Shown: positions 35,801-46,218, counted from the stretch's first letter. The stretch: 64,000 nt of DNA from Siccirubricoccus sp. G192 (GCF_019084075.1 NZ_JAHREN010000001.1:3755501-3819500); one strand, 5' to 3'. Numbers and translations: made by a program. The notes: generated from the letters alone by a model not told the origin.

Positions 35801-37429
35801 ATGAAGGTCGGCGAGGCCATTGCGGCGATCATGAAGCGCGAGGGGATCGAGATCCTCACCGGCTACCCGGTGAACCATCTGATCGAATTCGCGGCCGCAG
35901 TGGATATCCGCCCCGTCATGGTGCGGCAGGAGCGGATCGGCCTGCACATGGCGGATGCGATCTCGCGCGTCACCTCCGGCCGCAAGATCGGCGCCTTCTG
36001 CATGCAGCACGGGCCGGGCGCCGAGAATGCCTATGGCGGCGTGGCGCAGGCCTATGGCGAATCGGTGCCGATCCTGGTGCTGCCGATGGGCTATCCGCGG
36101 CGGATCGCGCATATCGACCCGAATTTCAACTCCTCCATCGCCATGAAGGGCATCACCAAATCCGCCGAGCCGATCACCCTCGCGGCCGAGGTGCCGAACA
36201 TCCTGCGCCGCGCCTTCACCCGGCTGCGCAATGGCCGCGGCGGCCCGGTGCTGGTCGAGATCCCGACCGACATGTGGAACGAGGAGGTGCCGGAGCCGCT
36301 GGACTACCAGCCGGTCTTCGCCACCCGCTACGGCCCCGACCGGGCGGATGTGAAGCGCGCCGCGGCGATGCTGGCCGGGGCGAAGCGGCCGGTGATCTAT
36401 GCCGGTACCGGCGTGCATTGGGCCGAAGCCTGGCCGCAACTGCGGGCGCTGGCGGAATTGCTGGCGGCGCCGGTCACGACCAGCCTCGGCGGCAAGAGCA
36501 GCTTCCCGGAGACCCATCCTCTCTCGCTCGGCTCCGGCGGCCTGGCGATCCCGCAGCCGGTGCGGCATTTCCTGGACAAGGCGGATGTCATCTTCGGCAT
36601 CGGCTGCAGCTTCACCGAGACGAATTTCGGCGTGAAGATGCCGAAGGGCCCGAAGATCATCCACAGCACCCTCGACCCCATGCACCTCAACAAGGACGTG
36701 CGGGCGGAGATCGGCCTGATCGGCGATGCGGCGCTGACGCTCGACGCGCTGCTGGAGGAGCTTTCGGCCCTGGTCGGCTCGCCGCGCGACCCGGCGCCGG
36801 TGGCGGCCGAGATCCAGGCGCAATACGAGCCCTGGCTGGCCCAGTGGATGCCAAAGCTCTCCAGCAAGGACGCGCCGCTCAACCCCTATCGCGTGCTCTG
36901 GGACCTGCAGCACACGGTGGATCGGGACAATACGATCATCACCCATGACGCCGGCAGCCCGCGCGACCAGCTTTCGCCCTTCTGGAAATCCACCACGCCG
37001 CTCAGCTATCTCGGCTGGGGCAAGACGACGCAGTTGGGCTATGGGCTGGGGCTGGCCATGGGTGCCAAGCTGGCGGCGCCGGACAAGCTTTGCATCAATG
37101 TCTGGGGCGATGCCGCGATCGGCTTCACCGGCATGGACTTCGAGACGGCGGTGCGCGAGCGCATCCCGATCATGTCCATCCTGCTGAACAATTTCTCCAT
37201 GGCGATCGAGTTGAAGGTGATGCCGATCAGCACGGAGAAATACCGCAGCACCGACATCTCCGGCGACTACGCCGCCATGGCCCGGGCCTTCGGCGGCTAT
37301 GGCGAGCGGGTGACGGACCCGGCGGAGATCGTGCCCGCCATCCGCCGCGGCATCGAGCAGACGAAAAAGGGCGTGCCGGTGCTGCTGGAGTTCATCACCT
37401 CCAAGGAGACCGCCGTCTCCAGGCTCTGA
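35801..37429 (+). CDS. Acetolactate-synthase-like TPP enzyme
   Basis: Thiamine-diphosphate enzyme of 542 residues with the POX/ALS fold. The activating Glu is in VRQERIGLHMADAISR, the central domain lies around residues 190-340, and the PP-domain motif is GDAAIGFTGMD leading to LLNNFS. The cofactor motif has GDA rather than GDG, so the family branch is not classical ALS. A GGAGGA site lies 7 bases before the ATG at 35801; that site overlaps an upstream in-frame ATG (35786), which is why I prefer 35801. It is divergent from the amidase operon and precedes the sugar ABC genes on the same strand. Substrate unknown. Confidence 0.9.
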   Translation: MKVGEAIAAIMKREGIEILTGYPVNHLIEFAAAVDIRPVMVRQERIGLHMADAISRVTSGRKIGAFCMQHGPGAENAYGGVAQAYGESVPILVLPMGYPRRIAHIDPNFNSSIAMKGITKSAEPITLAAEVPNILRRAFTRLRNGRGGPVLVEIPTDMWNEEVPEPLDYQPVFATRYGPDRADVKRAAAMLAGAKRPVIYAGTGVHWAEAWPQLRALAELLAAPVTTSLGGKSSFPETHPLSLGSGGLAIPQPVRHFLDKADVIFGIGCSFTETNFGVKMPKGPKIIHSTLDPMHLNKDVRAEIGLIGDAALTLDALLEELSALVGSPRDPAPVAAEIQAQYEPWLAQWMPKLSSKDAPLNPYRVLWDLQHTVDRDNTIITHDAGSPRDQLSPFWKSTTPLSYLGWGKTTQLGYGLGLAMGAKLAAPDKLCINVWGDAAIGFTGMDFETAVRERIPIMSILLNNFSMAIELKVMPISTEKYRSTDISGDYAAMARAFGGYGERVTDPAEIVPAIRRGIEQTKKGVPVLLEFITSKETAVSRL

Positions 37430-37482
37430 TGCCTGGCCGTAGAATCTGAGGGCGAGTCCATCGCCCCTTGCAGGGAGGCTGA

Positions 37483-38535
<1,053 letters not shown>

Positions 38536-38585
38536 ACCCGGGGATCATCCGGGACCAGCAATCACCACGGGGAGGAAAGCAAGGC

Positions 38586-39920
38586 ATGCCGAACATCATC
38601 ACCCGCCGCGGCACGATCGGGCTTGGCGCCGGCGCATTGGCCGCCGCGACGCTTGGCCAGGGCGCCATGGGGCAGCAGATCCAGCGCGCCGAGGCGCAGG
38701 CCCCGCGCCTGCCGATCGAGAGTGGCGCGACGCTCCGCATGCTGCGCCCGGTGCGTTTCGTGCAGCCGGACGAGGAGGTGTTCCGCGACAACGCCGCCCG
38801 CTTCACGCAGCAGACCGGCGTTCAGATCCGGGTCGATTTCGTGGGCTGGGAAGACATCACTCAGCAGACCGCTGTCACTGCCAACACCGGCGCCGGGCCG
38901 GACATGATCATCGGCTTCGGCGATGCGCCGCATATCTATGTCGACAAGCTGATCGAGCTGACCGACGTAGCCGAGTATCTCGGCAAGCGTTATGGCGGCT
39001 GGATGTTCATGGCCGAGAAATACGGCAAGCGGAACAACAGCAACGACTGGATCGGCCTGCCCTTCGGCGCTTCCAGCGGGCCGATCGTATGGCGCCAGTC
39101 GGCGGTGAAGGAGGCCGGCTTCGAAGGGCCGCCGAATGACCTCGGGCAGTTCCTGGCGCTCTGCCGCAAGCTGAAGCAGATGAACAAGCCGGCCGGCTTC
39201 GCGCTCGGCAATGCGGTGGGCGACGGCAATGGCTTCGCCAACTGGCTCATCTGGTCGCATGGCGGCTACCTCGTGGATGAGGCCGGCAAGGTGGCTATCA
39301 ACAGCCGCGAGACCATCGCCGCGCTGAACTACCTGAAGGAGCTCTATCCCACCTTCATTTCCGGCACGCTGTCCTGGGGCGATGTCAGCAACAACCGCGC
39401 CTATGCGGCCAATGAATGCTGGCTCACCGCGAATGGCGTTTCGCTCTATTTCGCGCTGAAGAACGACCCGGCGACGGCGCCGATCGCCGAGGACACCCAG
39501 CACACGCTGATGCCCTTCGGCCTGATCGGCCAGGCGCCGCAGGCGGGCCTCACGCTGAATGCCATGGTGTTCAAGCACAGCCGCTATCCGAATGCCGCCA
39601 AGGCCTTCCTGCAATTCATGCTGGAGTCCGAGCAGTACGATCGCTGGCTGAACGCCAATTCCGGCTATTGGGCGCATCCGCTGCGCGCCTATTCGGCGAG
39701 CGCCGTCTGGAAATCCGACCCCAAGATCGAGATCTTCCGCGACACGATGGATAACCGCTTCTGGAACGGCTACAAGGGGCCGATCAGCGAGGCGTCCGGC
39801 GCGGCCACGGCCGATTACATTATGGTGCAGATGTGCGCTGCCGTTGCCGCTGGCCAGTCCACGCCGGAACAGGCGGCGCGCGAGGCCGAACGCCGCGCCC
39901 GCCGCTACTTCCGCGGCTGA
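38586..39920 (+). CDS. Sugar ABC transporter substrate-binding protein
   Basis: Periplasmic family-1 extracellular solute-binding protein of 444 residues. The N-terminus is a Tat-like signal (ITRRGTIGLGAGALAAATL). The mature protein has the standard sugar-binding layout (YLGKRYGGWMFMAEKYGKR, GLPFGASSGPIVWRQ, NANSGYWAHPLRAY). The start at 38586 has AGGAAAG nine bases upstream; an in-frame ATG at 38532 overlapping the ATPase stop lacks a signal peptide position. It is followed by a strong stem-loop. The sugar is not predictable. Confidence 0.94.
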   Translation: MPNIITRRGTIGLGAGALAAATLGQGAMGQQIQRAEAQAPRLPIESGATLRMLRPVRFVQPDEEVFRDNAARFTQQTGVQIRVDFVGWEDITQQTAVTANTGAGPDMIIGFGDAPHIYVDKLIELTDVAEYLGKRYGGWMFMAEKYGKRNNSNDWIGLPFGASSGPIVWRQSAVKEAGFEGPPNDLGQFLALCRKLKQMNKPAGFALGNAVGDGNGFANWLIWSHGGYLVDEAGKVAINSRETIAALNYLKELYPTFISGTLSWGDVSNNRAYAANECWLTANGVSLYFALKNDPATAPIAEDTQHTLMPFGLIGQAPQAGLTLNAMVFKHSRYPNAAKAFLQFMLESEQYDRWLNANSGYWAHPLRAYSASAVWKSDPKIEIFRDTMDNRFWNGYKGPISEASGAATADYIMVQMCAAVAAGQSTPEQAAREAERRARRYFRG

Positions 39921-39929
39921 GGCCCGGCC

Positions 39930-39955
39930 GGCGGCACCGCACGCGCGGTGCCGCC
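39930..39955 (+). other. Intergenic stem-loop between binding protein and permease genes
   Basis: A perfect 11-base-pair hairpin (arms GGCGGCACCGC and GCGGTGCCGCC, loop ACGC) lies 9 bases after the binding-protein stop and before the permease gene. Such hairpins between a binding-protein gene and its permeases usually slow 3' decay or cause partial termination. This would give more binding protein than permease, although that effect here is inference. No T-run follows. Confidence 0.7.
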
Positions 39956-39995
39956 ATCGCGCCTCTTCCCCGGGCGGAACCCTGAAGGAACCCCG

Positions 39996-40952
39996 ATGTC
40001 CGTCACCGCAGCAACCGACTGGAGCCGGGTCAGGCCGCAGCCTTCTGCGCTGGCGCGCCTGTTCGACTGGAAACCCTTCCTCGTTTTCATCTGCATGCTG
40101 CCGGCGGCGGCCCTGCTGCTGGTGTTCCTGACCTATCCGCTGGGGCTCGGCATCTGGCTGGCCTTCACTGACACCACCATCGGCCGCAGCGGCCGATGGG
40201 TCGGCCTCGAGAATTTCGAGTGGCTGATGGGGGACCCGATCTTCTGGAGCGCGGTCTTCTACAGTGTCTTCTACACCGCGGTCGCAACCGTCGGGAAATT
40301 CGGGCTGGGTCTCTGGCTGGCACTGCTGCTGAACAACCACCTGCCCTTCAAGAGCCTGCTGCGCGCCATCATCCTGCTGCCCTGGATCGTGCCGACCGTG
40401 CTCTCGGCCATTGCCTTCTGGTGGATCTACGACCCGCAATTCTCGATCATTTCCTATATCCTGGTCGATAGGCTCGGCATCCTCGACCACAACATCGACT
40501 TCCTGGGCTCCACCTGGCCGGCGCGCTGGTCGCTGATCGCGGCCAATATCTGGCGCGGCATCCCCTTCGTGGCGATCTCGCTGCTCGCGGGGCTGCAAAC
40601 CATCTCGCCCTCGCTCTATGAGGCCGCGCTGCTGGACGGTTCCACGCCCTGGCAGCGCTTCCGCTTCATCACCTTCCCGCTGCTGCTGCCGATCCTGGCA
40701 ATCGTGATGACCTTCTCCATCATCTTCACCTTCTCGGACTTCCAGCTGGTCTATGCCATCACCCGGGGCGGGCCGGTGAACTCCACCCACCTGCTGGCGA
40801 CACTCGCCTTCCAGCGCGGCATCCCCGGCGGCCAGCTCGGCGAGGGCGCGGCAATCGCCGTTTCGATGATCCCCTTCCTCGTCTTCGCCACGCTGTTCAG
40901 CTATTTCGCACTCGCCCGGCGGAAGTGGCAGCAGGGCGAAGGCAATGACTGA
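39996..40952 (+). CDS. Sugar ABC transporter permease 1 (MalF type)
   Basis: Binding-protein-dependent permease of 318 residues with six main membrane helices (about residues 25-50, 90-112, 122-145, 175-195, 225-250 and 282-305). The EAA loop is EAALLDGSTPWQRFRFITFPLLLP. The start at 39996 has AAGGAA seven bases upstream; a longer in-frame start at 39948 would begin inside the stem-loop. It pairs with the following permease. Confidence 0.94.
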   Translation: MSVTAATDWSRVRPQPSALARLFDWKPFLVFICMLPAAALLLVFLTYPLGLGIWLAFTDTTIGRSGRWVGLENFEWLMGDPIFWSAVFYSVFYTAVATVGKFGLGLWLALLLNNHLPFKSLLRAIILLPWIVPTVLSAIAFWWIYDPQFSIISYILVDRLGILDHNIDFLGSTWPARWSLIAANIWRGIPFVAISLLAGLQTISPSLYEAALLDGSTPWQRFRFITFPLLLPILAIVMTFSIIFTFSDFQLVYAITRGGPVNSTHLLATLAFQRGIPGGQLGEGAAIAVSMIPFLVFATLFSYFALARRKWQQGEGND

Positions 40953-40994
40953 CCGGCCCGCGAGACACGCGCGCCCGGCGCAGGAGCCACGCCC

Positions 40995-41900
40995 ATGAGC
41001 GAAGCCACACTCGCCGCGCCCGAGCCGCGCCCCACCGCCACCGTCGCGCCCGAGACCATGTCCTGGGACAGCCGCGCGCGGCGCGTGGTGACGATCTACC
41101 TGCCGCTCGCCTGCTTCGTGGTGATCCTGCTGTTTCCCTTCTACTGGATGGCGGTAACGGCCTTCAAACCGAATGCCGAACTCTACGACTACAAGACCTA
41201 CAATCCGTTCTGGATCGCCTCGCCCACGCTGGACCACATCTACAAGCTGCTCTTCGAAACCGCCTATCCGCGCTGGCTGCTGACCACCATGACGGTCGCG
41301 ATCTGCGCCACCTTCCTGTCGCTGCTCTCCAGCACGCTCGCGGCCTATGCGATCCAGCGGCTGCGCTTCCGCGGCAGCCAGTATGTCGGGCTGGCTATCT
41401 ACCTCGCCTATCTGGTGCCGCCCTCGATCCAGTTCATCCCGCTGGCGACCATGGTGGTGCAGCTCGGCCTCTTCGACAGCCCGCTGGCGCTGATCCTGGT
41501 CTACCCGACCTTCCTGGTGCCCTTCTGCACCTGGCTGCTGATCGGCTACTTCAAGTCGATCCCCTATGAGCTGGAGGAATGCGCGCTGATCGATGGCGCG
41601 ACACGGCTGCAGATCCTGACCCAGATCACCCTGCCGCTGGCGGTGCCGGGGCTGATCTCCGCCGGCATCTTCAGCTTCACGCTCTCCTGGAACGAGTTCA
41701 TCTATGCGCTCGCCTTCATCCAGTCGAGCGAGAACAAGACGGTGCCGGTGGCGATCCTGACGGAGCTTGTGTCGGGCGACGTGTACCAGTGGGGCGCGCT
41801 GATGGCGGGCTCCCTGCTTGGCTCACTGCCGGTGGCGATCTTCTATTCGTTCTTCGTGGACTACTACGTCTCGTCGCTGACCGGCGCGGTGAAGGAATAA
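40995..41900 (+). CDS. Sugar ABC transporter permease 2 (MalG type)
   Basis: Second permease of the CUT1 transporter, 301 residues, six membrane helices, with the cytoplasmic EAA loop EECALIDGATRLQILTQITLPLAVPG. The C-terminus DYYVSSLTGAVKE is standard for the family. It starts 42 bases after the first permease with a purine-rich leader (AGGAG). The operon ends here with a G8CC...GGC8 hairpin. Confidence 0.94.
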   Translation: MSEATLAAPEPRPTATVAPETMSWDSRARRVVTIYLPLACFVVILLFPFYWMAVTAFKPNAELYDYKTYNPFWIASPTLDHIYKLLFETAYPRWLLTTMTVAICATFLSLLSSTLAAYAIQRLRFRGSQYVGLAIYLAYLVPPSIQFIPLATMVVQLGLFDSPLALILVYPTFLVPFCTWLLIGYFKSIPYELEECALIDGATRLQILTQITLPLAVPGLISAGIFSFTLSWNEFIYALAFIQSSENKTVPVAILTELVSGDVYQWGALMAGSLLGSLPVAIFYSFFVDYYVSSLTGAVKE

Positions 41901-41924
41901 GGGGGGGGCCGCCCGGCCCCCCCC
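41901..41924. terminator. Strong GC hairpin between convergent genes
   Basis: A perfect 10-base-pair stem starts right after the permease stop codon: eight G plus CC, loop GCCC, then GG plus eight C. It lies between the convergent permease and SDR genes and could end transcripts from both sides. The G8 and C8 runs are also places where sequencing errors are common. Confidence 0.7.
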
Positions 41925-41932
41925 TCACCGTC

Positions 41933-42694
41933 CTACAGCTTGCGCGACTGGGCCGCGACATAGCCGCGGTTCCAGGTCGGCGTGAGCCAGATCTCGTTCA
42001 CGCAGACATGCGGCGGCAGGCCGGCGATGTGGCGGATCATCTCGCCGCAATCCTCGGGCTGCAGCATCCGGTTCAGGTCCTCCTGGCTCAGCGGGTTCGG
42101 CCGCTTCTTCAGGATCGGCGTATTCACCTCGCCCGGCAGCAGGGCGCAGCTTCGGATGCCGTTGGTGCATTCCTCCATGTTGATGCTGTGGCTCATCGCC
42201 ACCACGCCATGCTTGGCGGCGGTATAGCCGGCGCCGCTCATGCCGCCGATATTGCGCCCGGCCATGGAGGCGGTGTGGATCATCAACCCGCCGCCCTGCG
42301 CTCGCATCATCGGCAGCACCGCCTGCGCGCAATAGAAGGCGGAGGAGAGGTTGCCGTGGATCAGCTCATCCACCCCCTCGGGGCTGAGGCGCTTCCAGTC
42401 GCGCTCGGTGATGTTGAGCCCGGCATTGCTGACCAGGATATCGAGCCGGCCAAGCTCCTTGCTGATCCAGTCGGCCACCCGCTGCACCTCGGCCGACTTC
42501 ATCAGGTCGGCCGGTTGCACATGCGCGGTGCCGCCCGCCGCCCGGATGCGGCCGGCGACCTCCTCCAGCGGCTCCCGCCGGCGTCCGGTGAGGATCACCA
42601 ACGCCCCTGCCTCCGCCAGTTTCAGCGCCGCGCTCTCGCCGATGCCGCTGCCGGCGCCGGTGATCCAGGCGATCTTGCCCTGCAATTGACCCAT
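41933..42694 (-). CDS. SDR family oxidoreductase
   Basis: Classical SDR of 253 residues. The cofactor motif is ITGAGSGIGES, NAG motif SNAGLNI, catalytic Ser in MIHTASMAG and YTAAKHGVVAMSHSINME. The C-terminal part lacks the usual 'GG' ending and has VNEIWLTPTWNRGY. The start at 42694 has GGAGGGG six bases upstream. It is divergent from the enolase-superfamily gene, with 112 bases between, and probably belongs to the same sugar or acid pathway. Substrate unknown. Confidence 0.92.
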   Translation of the reverse strand: MGQLQGKIAWITGAGSGIGESAALKLAEAGALVILTGRRREPLEEVAGRIRAAGGTAHVQPADLMKSAEVQRVADWISKELGRLDILVSNAGLNITERDWKRLSPEGVDELIHGNLSSAFYCAQAVLPMMRAQGGGLMIHTASMAGRNIGGMSGAGYTAAKHGVVAMSHSINMEECTNGIRSCALLPGEVNTPILKKRPNPLSQEDLNRMLQPEDCGEMIRHIAGLPPHVCVNEIWLTPTWNRGYVAAQSRKL

Positions 42695-42806
42695 GCGTTT
42701 CCCCTCCGGGTTTCTGCAACACATCAAGCTAGCGCCCCCGCAGCGGCTTGTGGAGCGGCGGCGGTCATGCTTCGCTCCCGCCACGTCCAGCAGGCGGGGG
42801 GAAACC

Positions 42807-43982
42807 ATGAAGATCGCCAGAATCGAGACGCTGCGCGCCGATGCCGGCTGGCGGCTATTCTCCTTTCTGAAAGTCACCACCTCCGATGGGCTGGTGGGCT
42901 GGTCCGAATACAATGAAAGCTTCGGCTCGACCGGGCTTTCCGCGGTGATCGAGGGGCTGTCGCCCCTGCTCATCGGCCGCGACCCGACCCGCTTCGAGGA
43001 GGTCACGGCCTTCCTGCACGTGATGACCCGGCAATCACGCGGCGGACTGAACCAGCAGGCGATCGCGGCGATCGAGAATGCGCTGCTCGATATCGCCGCC
43101 CGGGCCCGCAATATCCCGGTCTATGCGCTGTTCGGTGGCCCGATCCGGGAGCGGATCCCGGTCTACTGGTCGCATTTCGGCAGCTACCGGGTGCGCAATG
43201 CCGCGCATATGGGCGTGCCGCCCCTGCTGGACCGGGACCAGGTCGCCAGCCATGCGGCCGAGGTGAAGGCGCGTGGCTTCCACGGTCTCAAGACCAATAT
43301 CCTGATCCCCGGGGCGGATGGGAAGCTCTACCAGTTCTCGCCCGGCTTCGCCCGCCATGCCGGCTGGCCGGAACTGAACTGGGACAACCGCACCCTGGCC
43401 CAATTGCGGGACCACCTGGCCGCCATCCGCGAGGCGGTGGGGCCGGAGATGAACCTGCATCTCGACGTCAATTTCCACTTCCGCACGGAGGGTTTCCTGC
43501 GGGTGGCGGAGGCGGTGGCGCCCTTCAATCTCACCTGGCTCGAGATCGACACGCATGACGCACCGGCGCTGGCCTCCATCAAGCGCCAGGCGCCCTGCCC
43601 GATCGCCAGTTGCGAGACGCTGCACGGGCGGCGCGAATTCCGGCCTTTTCTTGAGAATTACGCCATGGATGTTGGCATCGTCGACGTCATCTGGAACGGG
43701 CTTTCGGAATCCATGAAGATCGCCGCGATGTGCGATGTCTATGAGGTCAACTGCGCGCCGCATAATTTCTACGGAAACCTGTGCAGCATGATCAGCGCGC
43801 ATTTCAGCGCGACGATCCCGAATTTCCGGGTGATGGAAATCGATATCGACAGCGTCTCCTGGCGCGACGAATTCACGCCCCCGCCGGTGATCGAGAATGG
43901 CGAGTTGGTGCTGCCCACCGGGCCGGGCTGGGGTGTCGAGGTGAACGAGGCCGCCATCCGGGCGCGGCCACCGAAGCATTGA
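42807..43982 (+). CDS. Enolase-superfamily protein (mandelate racemase/muconate lactonizing type)
   Basis: Acid-sugar dehydratase or racemase-like enzyme of 391 residues. Metal ligands are Asp220 (HLDVNFHF), Glu246 (WLEID) and Glu270 (SCETLHG). The catalytic Lys side has GLKTN (Lys162), and the His-Asp pair is Asp293 (VGIVDVIWNG) with His319 (CAPHNFYG). This pattern suggests abstraction of a proton alpha to a carboxylate. The start at 42807 has a GGGGGGA site four bases upstream. It begins a three-gene operon with the hydroxyacid dehydrogenase and SDR. A sugar-acid dehydratase role fits but is inference. Confidence 0.9.
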   Translation: MKIARIETLRADAGWRLFSFLKVTTSDGLVGWSEYNESFGSTGLSAVIEGLSPLLIGRDPTRFEEVTAFLHVMTRQSRGGLNQQAIAAIENALLDIAARARNIPVYALFGGPIRERIPVYWSHFGSYRVRNAAHMGVPPLLDRDQVASHAAEVKARGFHGLKTNILIPGADGKLYQFSPGFARHAGWPELNWDNRTLAQLRDHLAAIREAVGPEMNLHLDVNFHFRTEGFLRVAEAVAPFNLTWLEIDTHDAPALASIKRQAPCPIASCETLHGRREFRPFLENYAMDVGIVDVIWNGLSESMKIAAMCDVYEVNCAPHNFYGNLCSMISAHFSATIPNFRVMEIDIDSVSWRDEFTPPPVIENGELVLPTGPGWGVEVNEAAIRARPPKH

Positions 43983-43996
43983 GGGAGGAGAGACAG

Positions 43997-45040
43997 ATGG
44001 CGAAGTTCAGGATCGTGACGCCGGCCGGCGCCAGCTTCACCGTGGCCGGCGGCGGCTACGCGCTGGAAAGCGAGGCGCTGGAGGGCATGGATGCTGAGAT
44101 CGTCGAGGCGCCGGTGGAGGAGGCTGCCTTCATCGCCGCTGCCCGGCAGGCCGATGCGATCTATGCCAAGGGCATCCCGATGACCAAGGCGATCATCGAC
44201 AGCCTGGAGCGCTGCAAGATCATCGCGCTCGGCAGCGTCGGCGTCGATTCGGTGGATGTGAAGGCGGCCACCGCGCGTGGCATCCCGGTGACCAACGTGC
44301 CCGACACCTTCATCGAGGAGGTGGCGGACCATGCCATGATGCTGCTGCTCGCCGGCTTCCGCCGGCTGATCGAGCAGGACCGCATGGTGCGGGAGGGCCG
44401 CTGGAAGGAAGGCCGCCCAGCACTGCTGAAGATCCCGCGGCTGATGGGCCAGACCCTGGGCTTCGTCTCCTTCGGCCGGGTCGCCCGCGCCGTGGCGAAA
44501 CGCGCTGCGCCCTTCGGCTTGCGGATGATCGCCTATGATCCTTTCATCGAGGAGATGCTGATCTCCGAATACGGCGTGCAGCCGGCGACGCTTTCGGAAG
44601 TGCTGAGCCAATCCGACTTCGTCTCCATGCATGCGCCCGCCCGGCCGGAGGTGCACCACATGCTGAAGGAGCAGCACTTCCGGCAGATGAAGCCGACCGC
44701 GATCTTCATCAATACCGGCCGTGGCCCGACCGTCCAGGAAGAGGGGCTGATCCGCGCCCTGCAGGAGGGTTGGATCGCCCATGCGGCGCTGGATGTGCTG
44801 GAAACCGAGCCGCCTTCCCACAACAACCCGCTGCTGCGGATGGAGAATGTCACGCTGACCGCGCATGTCGCCTCCGCTTCCGCCCGTTTCGACGAGGCGC
44901 GGAAGCGCCGGGTCGGAAATGAGCTGGCGCTGGTGCTTTCCGGCAAATGGCCGATGAGCTGCGTCAATCCGGGCGTGCTGCAGAACACGACGCTGCGCCG
45001 CTGGCAGCCCATCGGCATGGGCCGCGGCCCGAACAGCTAG
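43997..45040 (+). CDS. D-2-hydroxyacid dehydrogenase (C-terminal-binding-protein/phosphoglycerate-type)
   Basis: NAD-dependent dehydrogenase of 347 residues. The cofactor motif is modified: [15 protein letters not shown] (Gly-x-Val rather than GxGxxG). Catalytic Arg is in NTGRGPTVQ, Glu in LETEPPSHN and His in LTAHVAS. The start at 43997 has a GGGAGGAG site 6 bases upstream; the frame is open upstream only inside the previous gene. It lies 14 bases behind the enolase-superfamily gene and 14 bases before the SDR gene. The 2-hydroxyacid substrate is unknown. Confidence 0.9.
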   Translation: MAKFRIVTPAGASFTVAGGGYALESEALEGMDAEIVEAPVEEAAFIAAARQADAIYAKGIPMTKAIIDSLERCKIIALGSVGVDSVDVKAATARGIPVTNVPDTFIEEVADHAMMLLLAGFRRLIEQDRMVREGRWKEGRPALLKIPRLMGQTLGFVSFGRVARAVAKRAAPFGLRMIAYDPFIEEMLISEYGVQPATLSEVLSQSDFVSMHAPARPEVHHMLKEQHFRQMKPTAIFINTGRGPTVQEEGLIRALQEGWIAHAALDVLETEPPSHNNPLLRMENVTLTAHVASASARFDEARKRRVGNELALVLSGKWPMSCVNPGVLQNTTLRRWQPIGMGRGPNS

Positions 45041-45054
45041 AAGGAGCAAGGACC

Positions 45055-45807
45055 ATGGCCAGCAAGATCGCGGTCGTCACCGGCGCCGGCTCCGGCGTCG
45101 GCCGTGCCTCGGCCCTCGCCCTGCTCGCGGATGGCTGGTCCGTCGCCCTGGCGGGTCGGCGGAAGGAGGCGCTGGAGGAAACGATGGGGATGGCCGGCGA
45201 TGCTGCCCCACGTGCCCTGCCCCTGCCCTGCGATGTTGGCGACCCGGAGGCGGTGAATGCCTTCTTCGCCGCCGTGAAGGAACGGTTCGGGCGGCTGGAC
45301 TTCCTGTTCAACAATGCCGGCGGCAATGTCCCGGCTGGGCCGCTTGAGGATCTGGCCTATGCGGACTGGGCGCGGGTGGTGCAGATCAATCTCACCGGCT
45401 CCTTCCTTTGCGCGCAGCAGGCCTTCCGCTTGATGAAGGCGCAGGCGCCGATGGGCGGCCGGATCGTGAACAACGGCTCGATCTCGGCGCATGTGCCGCG
45501 GCCGGACAGCATCGCCTATACCTCGACCAAGCATGCCATCACCGGCCTGACCAAGTCGCTTTCGCTCGATGGCCGGAAATACGATATCGTCTGCGGCCAG
45601 ATCGATATCGGCAACGCGGCCACGCCGATGACCCAACGCATGCAGCGCGGGGTCAAGCAGGCGAATGGCACGGTGGCAGTGGAGCCGGTGATGGATGTGC
45701 GGCACGTGGCCAAGACCATCCTGATGATGGCGAACATGCCACTGGAAGCGAATATCCAGTTCGTCACCGTCACCGCAGCCAAGATGCCCTTCATCGGCCG
45801 CGGCTAG
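45055..45807 (+). CDS. SDR family oxidoreductase
   Basis: Classical SDR of 250 residues. It has [21 protein letters not shown], a catalytic Ser in IVNNGSISA, and [15 protein letters not shown]. The C-terminus is [15 protein letters not shown]. The start at 45055 has an AAGGAG site 8 bases upstream. Last gene of the operon 42807-45807. It ends 9 bases before the convergent Csp-like gene. Confidence 0.92.
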   Translation: MASKIAVVTGAGSGVGRASALALLADGWSVALAGRRKEALEETMGMAGDAAPRALPLPCDVGDPEAVNAFFAAVKERFGRLDFLFNNAGGNVPAGPLEDLAYADWARVVQINLTGSFLCAQQAFRLMKAQAPMGGRIVNNGSISAHVPRPDSIAYTSTKHAITGLTKSLSLDGRKYDIVCGQIDIGNAATPMTQRMQRGVKQANGTVAVEPVMDVRHVAKTILMMANMPLEANIQFVTVTAAKMPFIGRG

Positions 45808-45816
45808 GCGGTTCCG

Positions 45817-46218
45817 TCAGGGCATGGCGCCGAGCAGGTCCTGGCAGGCCTGCTCGCAGGCCCGGCAGGCAGTGGCGCAGATCTTGCAATGCGCATGCAT
45901 GCCGGCGTGGCGCTCACATTCCTCGGCGCAGGCCCGGCAGGCATCGGCACAGGCATTCAGCACCGCCTCCATCAAGGCCCGGTTCGGCTTGGTGAGGCGG
46001 GAGACGATGCGGCCGGTGGTGCCGCAGACATCCGCGCAATCAAGGTCGAGGCGGATGCAGTAGCGCAGCTCCGCCACGTTGTCCTCGGAGAGGCAGGCAT
46101 CGGCACAGAGGGTGCATGCCTGGGCGCAGTCGAAACAGGCCTCGATGCATCGCCGGATGGTGTCGAGGGCCGAGGGCTGATGCGGCTGGCTGCGCAGCAT
46201 CTCCTGCAGATGTTCCAT
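45817..46218 (-). CDS. Csp3-like four-helix-bundle copper-storage protein
   Basis: Cys-rich helical protein of 133 residues without a signal peptide, so cytosolic. Eighteen Cys are spaced along four predicted helices (residues 24-42: Cys24, 28, 31, 35, 38, 42; 54-65: Cys54, 61, 65; 90-101: Cys90, 94, 97, 101; 111-125: Cys111, 114, 118, 121, 125). By knowledge of the Csp3 family, the Cys line the core of the bundle and hold Cu(I) as a cytosolic store. No copper exporter or regulator is in the window. The start at 46218 has AAGG seven bases upstream. Confidence 0.93.
   Translation of the reverse strand: MEHLQEMLRSQPHQPSALDTIRRCIEACFDCAQACTLCADACLSEDNVAELRYCIRLDLDCADVCGTTGRIVSRLTKPNRALMEAVLNACADACRACAEECERHAGMHAHCKICATACRACEQACQDLLGAMP

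Noticed and set aside
38562-41237. Long open frame on the minus strand, 891 codons, antisense to the sugar transporter genes
   Set aside because: Composition is shadow-like (rich in His, Arg, Gly, Gln) with no family motifs, and the + strand genes here are clear. High-GC DNA often leaves the opposite frame open.
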